Below, in pieces: positions 5,453-8,508 of a DNA stretch of 8,508 nt. Location: the NCBI GenBank assembly GCA_013330385.1, contig DUIL01000095.1, positions 1 to 8,508 of the forward strand, read 5' to 3'. Origin of the DNA: Candidatus Thalassarchaeaceae archaeon (GTDB lineage: Archaea > Thermoplasmatota > Poseidoniia > Poseidoniales > Thalassarchaeaceae). How positions within the stretch are numbered: position 1 is the first letter of the stretch; the number at the start of each line of letters is the position of its first letter. The notes beneath the pieces were generated by a model, which ran no database searches, was not told the origin of the DNA, and was given only the letters and a program-made list of their open reading frames with translations. Both the position numbers and the translations under genes were made by a program.

Positions 5453-6421
5453 TTAACTAAGTGATTCTCTAAGAAAATCCTTAGCATAATCGAAAGAGTG
5501 TTTTCTTGCTGACCAGTCTACGCCTTTATTCACACCTAAGTTACCTATTGCTTGGAAAACGGCTAGGCGATCTGCTGGTTCATTGAGTGGCATTATCACG
5601 CCTGGTTGCATCTCACCCCACATATTTCCATCTTTTCCAATAGTCACGGTTCTGTGGTCATCTAAACTTATGGCGTTGGGCAAAAATCCCAAGGGTTCGA
5701 CCGAATCGAAAGAATGGTGGGCCCCCTCGTAAATGTGTAGATTAATGTTAGCTCCATGTGGAGAACTATATTCGATTAGGTCCTTGACTAGTTTCACAGG
5801 AACCCAGTCATCCTCACTTCCGTGAAGAACAAGAATTGGATTTTTCGACCATCTTTGCACTTCTGGACGAAGGTGGGCAGCGGGATAGAATGCCAAGAAC
5901 GCAGCAAATCTCTCACCTTCGGGAGCGAGTTCCTCAGCAATTGGCTCCCAAGCACCGTATAATGCAACAGACCCACCTAAACTCCATCCTGCTAAGGCAA
6001 TCCTATCGGAATCGATGGATGGGTGGCCAGAAAGCATCCTGAGGGCTTGGTAACAGTCAGCGAGCATCATTGCGTACGTCACTTGCATCTGATCCTCAAC
6101 AACAGAGTAAACTTTCCTCGCATCAAATGAATGGACTCGGAACACACAGAAACCGGATTCTAACCAATTTGCAATGTGTTCATGGTGATGGCCACCCCAA
6201 TTCAAACTACCATGAACTGCAATAACACAAGGCATTGGCTCTTCACTAGGATTCTCTGGAACCAATAGAGAGCCAAATACAGGATGCTCTACAGCCTCGT
6301 CTAACTTACATAGAATATGATGTATTTCGAAAGGGCTCGCAGAGGGATAATGAATTTGTCCAAATCCTCCTTGCGATAGGTCCTGGGGCTTCTGCATAGC
6401 AACCCATCTCGGCCTTCTCAT
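5453..6421 (-). CDS. Dienelactone hydrolase family alpha/beta hydrolase
   Basis: A 322-residue alpha/beta hydrolase. The oxyanion-side strand is VIAVHGSLNWGG (66-77), the nucleophile elbow GWSLGGS places Ser147, LVLHGSEDDWVPV (197-209) supplies Asp204, and YEGAHHSFDS (231-240) supplies His236, completing a Ser-Asp-His triad. The strand/turn order matches the dienelactone hydrolase (DLH) family. After the histidine there are about 80 residues including an acidic/Gly insertion (about 250-290) before the closing helix, longer than classical DLH (about 230-250 residues). No signal peptide is evident, so it is probably cytoplasmic. The true substrate is unknown; DLH-family members cleave many esters and lactones. 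ATG 6421 is used, with an alternative Met at residue 9; neither has a clear ribosome binding site, so a leaderless transcript is possible. The gene lies 72 bases downstream of tRNA-Ile on the same strand. Confidence 0.88.
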   Translation of the reverse strand: MRRPRWVAMQKPQDLSQGGFGQIHYPSASPFEIHHILCKLDEAVEHPVFGSLLVPENPSEEPMPCVIAVHGSLNWGGHHHEHIANWLESGFCVFRVHSFDARKVYSVVEDQMQVTYAMMLADCYQALRMLSGHPSIDSDRIALAGWSLGGSVALYGAWEPIAEELAPEGERFAAFLAFYPAAHLRPEVQRWSKNPILVLHGSEDDWVPVKLVKDLIEYSSPHGANINLHIYEGAHHSFDSVEPLGFLPNAISLDDHRTVTIGKDGNMWGEMQPGVIMPLNEPADRLAVFQAIGNLGVNKGVDWSARKHSFDYAKDFLRESLS

Positions 6422-6493
6422 TTCGTTCTTTTCGTCAGCACATACTGATTGATGAATGAATAAGACAAGACTTACGCTAGAATTGAGGATAAT

Positions 6494-6571
6494 TGGTGGG
6501 CATGACAGGATTTGAACCTGTGGCCTCCCCGTTATCAGCGGGGTGCTCCAGCCAAACTAAGCTACACGCCC
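6494..6571 (-). tRNA. tRNA-Ile (anticodon GAU), intronless, CCA encoded
   Basis: On the minus strand the gene begins GGGCGTGTAGCTTAG and ends CATGCCCACCA. The acceptor stem GGGCGTG/CATGCCC pairs over 7 bp with one G-U. The D stem is GCTT/GAGC with a 10-base loop, the anticodon stem CCCCG/CGGGG with loop CTGATAA (anticodon GAT), the variable region AGGCC, and the T arm ACAGG-TTCAAAT-CCTGT. The discriminator is A, followed by an encoded CCA at 6496-6494. Total length is 78 bases and there is no intron. It decodes AUC (and AUU) isoleucine codons. Confidence 0.97.
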
Positions 6572-6684
6572 TTGAGCAAAGCCACCGAGAAGAGTACCCA
6601 TTTTGAAGATACCCATGCCCTATTGAAGGATTAGGCCTGCAATCGGAGAAGTCATGAAGGACTCACTGTTCGCCACGCATACAT

Positions 6685-7614
6685 ATGCCCGTTGTGAGTG
6701 GCTCCTCAGGCCGGGTGATAGGTGAGGCCTTGGCTCCACTTCTAGGGATGGAATTCGTTGCACTGGAAAGCCGTCGCTTCCCAGATGGCGAAGGATATGT
6801 TCGAGTTCCAAGCGATTCCATTGAGGCTGTTCGCGCAGAACCAGTCGTTCTAGTCTCAAACACCTACCCTGATTCTGGAGTTTTAGAGACAATTCTCTTA
6901 CTAGAAGCGATTGGAGATGTTCGACGTGGAAATCTCTCTAACTACAAAGGACAAGAGCCACAGAGCCTACCTGACGTAGGAAATGGTGTTTTTCTTGCAA
7001 TACCATACTATGGTTATTCGCGGCAAGACAAGCGCTTTTCGCCTGGCGAGGCTATTTCAGCGAGAGTTATTGGAGAAATGCTTGCTCGTTGCTGTGACGG
7101 CATTGCAATACTCGACCTACATGCTCCAGCGATTCTAGAGGATCTCTCCGTTCCTGTAGAATTTGTCAGCGCAATGCCAGAGATTGCTGAACTACTAGCC
7201 AATGAAGTTGAGCCGGACTTCATCCTTAGCCCAGATAAGGGAGCTATCGCCCGAGCCACAGAGGTGGCTAATCTGATGGGATGTGAATTCAGTTATCTGG
7301 AAAAGACAAGAATTGATGCTCATACCATTGAACATCAGCCAAAGGATCTGGATGTCAATGGGAAGGTAGTGGCCATCGTCGACGATATGATTAGCACAGG
7401 AGGAACAATTTGCCGGGCTAGTGATGCTTTACTTAGGCAGGGCGCTACCGCCGTACATGCGGCTTGCACACATGGTTTATTCACCGCCGGGGCAATCTCC
7501 AGACTCGCAAATCACGTTGATGGCGTCCACAGTTCAGACTCCCTGCCGAACCCTCGAGCAGTAGTCAGTTCGGCTCCAGCATTGGCTCGTGGCCTGAAGA
7601 TTCTACTAGAGTGA
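6685..7614 (+). CDS. prs: Ribose-phosphate pyrophosphokinase (PRPP synthetase), archaeal type
   Basis: Makes phosphoribosyl pyrophosphate from ribose 5-phosphate and ATP, feeding purine, pyrimidine, histidine and cofactor synthesis. The 309-residue protein shows the N-terminal VSGSSGRVIG, RRFPDGEGYVR (30-40), the conserved IPYYGYSRQDKRFSPGE (106-122), ILDLHAP (142-148), the archaeal-style SPDKGAIARA (182-191), the catalytic-loop basic residues Lys207 and Arg209 in LEKTRID, and the PRPP-binding loop VDDMISTGGT (232-241). Between RR (80-81) and IPYY (106-109) there is a loop of 24 residues where common sequences have about nine, so it is longer than typical archaeal enzymes of about 285. ATG 6685 is the only ATG in the open part of the frame (a stop lies at 6655). 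No Shine-Dalgarno sequence precedes it, suggesting a leaderless transcript. Confidence 0.96.
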   Translation: MPVVSGSSGRVIGEALAPLLGMEFVALESRRFPDGEGYVRVPSDSIEAVRAEPVVLVSNTYPDSGVLETILLLEAIGDVRRGNLSNYKGQEPQSLPDVGNGVFLAIPYYGYSRQDKRFSPGEAISARVIGEMLARCCDGIAILDLHAPAILEDLSVPVEFVSAMPEIAELLANEVEPDFILSPDKGAIARATEVANLMGCEFSYLEKTRIDAHTIEHQPKDLDVNGKVVAIVDDMISTGGTICRASDALLRQGATAVHAACTHGLFTAGAISRLANHVDGVHSSDSLPNPRAVVSSAPALARGLKILLE

Positions 7615-7649
7615 TTGAGACTAATCTCTACCGTAGGTAATCCGCTGCG

Positions 7650-7657
7650 TTTATATC
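7650..7657 (+). promoter_or_regulatory. Archaeal TATA box for the ribosomal protein cluster
   Basis: TTTATATC is a close match to the archaeal TATA consensus and stands out in an otherwise GC-rich 87-base gap between prs and the eL8 gene. A start 24-27 bases downstream would fall near 7680, just ahead of the ribosome binding site at 7688, giving a short leader. This indicates that the ribosomal cluster has its own promoter rather than depending only on prs. Confidence 0.65.
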
Positions 7658-7687
7658 GGCCACGCCGTGCGCCGGACTACCCAACAT

Positions 7688-7696
7688 GAGGAGTGA
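7688..7696 (+). promoter_or_regulatory. Ribosome binding site that fixes the eL8/L7Ae start
   Basis: GAGGAGTGA closely resembles the ideal GGAGGTGA complement of archaeal 16S rRNA. It lies five to eight bases before ATG 7702 and overlaps the in-frame GTG at 7693, so ATG 7702 is the start and the GTG is not. Confidence 0.7.
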
Positions 7697-7701
7697 ATCC
7701 A

Positions 7702-8082
7702 ATGAGTGTACACATAGCATACGAAACCCCACAAGACGTTCAAGAGCAAGTTTACGAGATGGTGAAGACCCTAGGAAAGGATGGACGAGGTTCCCTAAAG
7801 AAGGGAGCAAACGAAGTCACAAAGGCTGCTGAGCGAGGGACTGCTCAGATGGTCGTTATGGCTGAGAACGTCAACCCTGGAGAACTTCTAGCTCACATCC
7901 CAATGATTTGCAAGGAAAAAGAAATACCTTTCATCTACGTAGAAGACCAAGCTTACTTGGCTGAGGCTGCAGGAATGCCTGTAGGAACTCGCACGGCTGC
8001 AATCGCAGTAATGGACGTAACAAAGGATGGAGCAGATAGATTCAATGAGATCAAGGGCCACTACGAAACCTTGTCTGCTTGA
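7702..8082 (+). CDS. rpl7ae: Large-subunit ribosomal protein eL8 (L7Ae), kink-turn RNA-binding protein
   Basis: A 126-residue L7Ae family protein. In archaea it binds kink-turns in 23S rRNA, in box C/D and H/ACA guide RNAs and in RNase P RNA. The RNA-contact segment LKKGANEVTKAAERG (32-46) holds the diagnostic Gly-x-Asn-Glu and Lys41. MVVMAENVNPGELLAHIPMIC (50-70) is the central strand/helix, and IPFIYVEDQAYLAEAAG (75-91) with the following MPVGTRTAAIAV forms the hydrophobic loop and last strand. Length and order match archaeal homologues. It leads the conserved archaeal cluster eL8 - eS28 - eL24 and is preceded by its own TATA box and strong ribosome binding site. The short N-terminal segment before residue 12 differs little from relatives. 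Nothing looks degenerate. Confidence 0.97.
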   Translation: MSVHIAYETPQDVQEQVYEMVKTLGKDGRGSLKKGANEVTKAAERGTAQMVVMAENVNPGELLAHIPMICKEKEIPFIYVEDQAYLAEAAGMPVGTRTAAIAVMDVTKDGADRFNEIKGHYETLSA

Positions 8083-8103
8083 ATAAGCTGAATCAATAAT
8101 TAC

Positions 8104-8109
8104 GGAGGA
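8104..8109 (+). promoter_or_regulatory. Ribosome binding site of the eS28 gene
   Basis: GGAGGA lies six bases before ATG 8116 in the 33-base gap after the eL8 stop. The gap is too short for a full separate promoter, so this site supports translation from the shared transcript. Confidence 0.7.
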
Positions 8110-8115
8110 AGCAAA

Positions 8116-8337
8116 ATGGCAGAAGTCGATGCATGGCCCGCAGAGGTTGTAGAGATTGTCGGCCGAACTGGTATGACTGGTGAGGCTACTCAAGTCAAGG
8201 TTCGTGTCAATGACGCACCAAACCCACGCGACATAGGTCGCATCATTACTCGAAATGTAGTAGGCCCTGTAAGGGTTGGAGACGTACTAATGCTGAAGGA
8301 CACGGGCCGTGAGGCGCGTCGACTCAGTGCTCGATGA
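8116..8337 (+). CDS. rps28e: Small-subunit ribosomal protein eS28
   Basis: A 73-residue OB-fold protein of the 30S subunit, located near the mRNA exit region. The sequence [20 protein letters not shown] (9-28) followed by [15 protein letters not shown] (46-60) and EAR (66-68) near the C-terminus matches archaeal eS28 almost throughout. Length is normal (about 70 residues). It follows the eL8 gene by 33 bases, and its stop codon overlaps the ribosome binding site of the eL24 gene, so translation of the two is probably coupled. Archaeal and eukaryotic ribosomes have this protein and bacteria lack it, which helps fix the domain of the source organism. Confidence 0.97.
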   Translation: MAEVDAWPAEVVEIVGRTGMTGEATQVKVRVNDAPNPRDIGRIITRNVVGPVRVGDVLMLKDTGREARRLSAR

Positions 8338-8341
8338 GGTG
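8336..8341 (+). promoter_or_regulatory. Ribosome binding site of the eL24 gene, overlapping the eS28 stop
   Basis: GAGGTG at 8336-8341 shares bases with the eS28 TGA stop (8335-8337) and lies six bases before ATG 8348. This arrangement fits translational coupling between eS28 and eL24. Confidence 0.7.
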
Positions 8342-8347
8342 TTTGAG

Positions 8348-8508
8348 ATGCCAGAGCGAAGAGTATGCAACTTCACCCACGAAGAAATCGAGCCGGGCAC
8401 TGGTATGATGTTCATCAAGCGTGATGGAACTGTCTTTTGGTTTAAGGACAGCAAGGCACGCAAGAATATGCTGAAGCTTAAGCGCAATCCGCGCCGACTC
8501 AAGTGGAC
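8348..8508 (+). CDS. rpl24e: Large-subunit ribosomal protein eL24, zinc-ligand cysteines lost (3' truncated by window)
   Basis: 53 residues are seen before the window ends. IEPGTGMMFIKRDGTVFWF (14-32) and KNMLKLKRNPRRLKW (39-53) are diagnostic of eL24, a 50S protein shared by archaea and eukaryotes. Typical archaeal eL24 binds zinc with CxxC near residue 7 and CxxxC near residue 33. Here the first site reads C7-N-F-T10 and the second K33-D-S-K-A37, so only one of the four cysteines remains and zinc cannot be held in the usual way. Eukaryotic eL24 has also lost most of these ligands, so the fold tolerates it. The rest of the sequence is well conserved, arguing for a working protein rather than a decaying one. 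In archaea ndk and infB commonly follow this gene; that lies outside the window. Confidence 0.95.
   Translation, partial: MPERRVCNFTHEEIEPGTGMMFIKRDGTVFWFKDSKARKNMLKLKRNPRRLKW

Noticed and set aside
5441..5470. Imperfect inverted repeat AGAG...CTCT at the second convergent junction
   Set aside because: Only a bulged stem of four plus three pairs forms, which is too weak to call a terminator.
6595..6616. Direct repeat TACCCAT twice upstream of tRNA-Ile
   Set aside because: Seven bases in two copies is expected by chance at this scale, and no further structure supports it.
6620..6892. Minus-strand open frames across the prs start
   Set aside because: They overlap the conserved 5' end of prs on the opposite strand and have no recognisable product.
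7658..7673. GC-rich imperfect hairpin (GGCCACGCCGTGCGCC) as a regulatory RNA structure
   Set aside because: It falls between the TATA box and the predicted transcript start, so it is probably not transcribed from that promoter.
7693..7701. GTG 7693 as the start of the eL8 gene
   Set aside because: It overlaps the Shine-Dalgarno sequence itself; ATG 7702 has ideal spacing and matches the family N-terminus.

Overview
The window reads as a stretch of chromosome from a euryarchaeon, most likely a marine Thermoplasmatota lineage such as Marine Group II/III (Poseidoniales-like). The archaeal assignment rests on deoxyhypusine synthase, the eL8/L7Ae - eS28 - eL24 ribosomal cluster in the usual archaeal order, an archaeal-type PRPP synthetase, a good archaeal TATA element (TTTATAT) ahead of the ribosomal cluster, and GGAGG/GAGGTG ribosome binding sites. 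A bacterial-type UvrB and a small Hc1-like basic protein fit a mesophilic archaeon that has acquired bacterial genes. The lineage call is inference; the domain call is firm.

Layout. Positions 1-2289 are on the plus strand: the 3' part of uvrB (nucleotide excision repair), deoxyhypusine synthase (aIF5A modification) starting within a few tens of bases of the uvrB stop, and a 58-residue histone-H1/Hc1-like protein. Positions 2297-4630 are on the minus strand: a class III PLP aminotransferase with a long N-terminal extension, followed by a shortened, probably non-catalytic SDR/epimerase-like protein. A 9-bp perfect inverted repeat lies across the convergent junction between the Hc1-like and SDR-like genes.

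A 236-bp divergent intergenic region (4631-4866) is the richest non-coding part of the window. It is AT-rich and holds an 11-bp direct repeat, a 9-bp inverted repeat and several smaller dyads. It drives the aminotransferase to the left and, to the right, a 194-residue protein that looks like a tandem PRC-barrel. The latter converges, with a 1-bp gap, on a minus-strand dienelactone-hydrolase-family enzyme (5453-6421). Upstream of the hydrolase, on the same strand, is tRNA-Ile(GAU) with an encoded CCA.

Positions 6685-8508 are on the plus strand: PRPP synthetase (prs), then a TATA box and the ribosomal cluster eL8/L7Ae - eS28 - eL24 (the last truncated by the window edge). The eL24 has lost three of its four zinc-ligand cysteines.

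Most of the window is housekeeping. The parts most worth a second look are the Hc1-like nucleoid protein candidate, the zinc-less eL24, the tandem PRC-barrel protein with its elaborate promoter region, and the pairing of an odd aminotransferase with a catalytically stripped SDR. I see no CRISPR array, insertion sequence, prophage or defence system. No gene-free stretch exceeds 300 bases.
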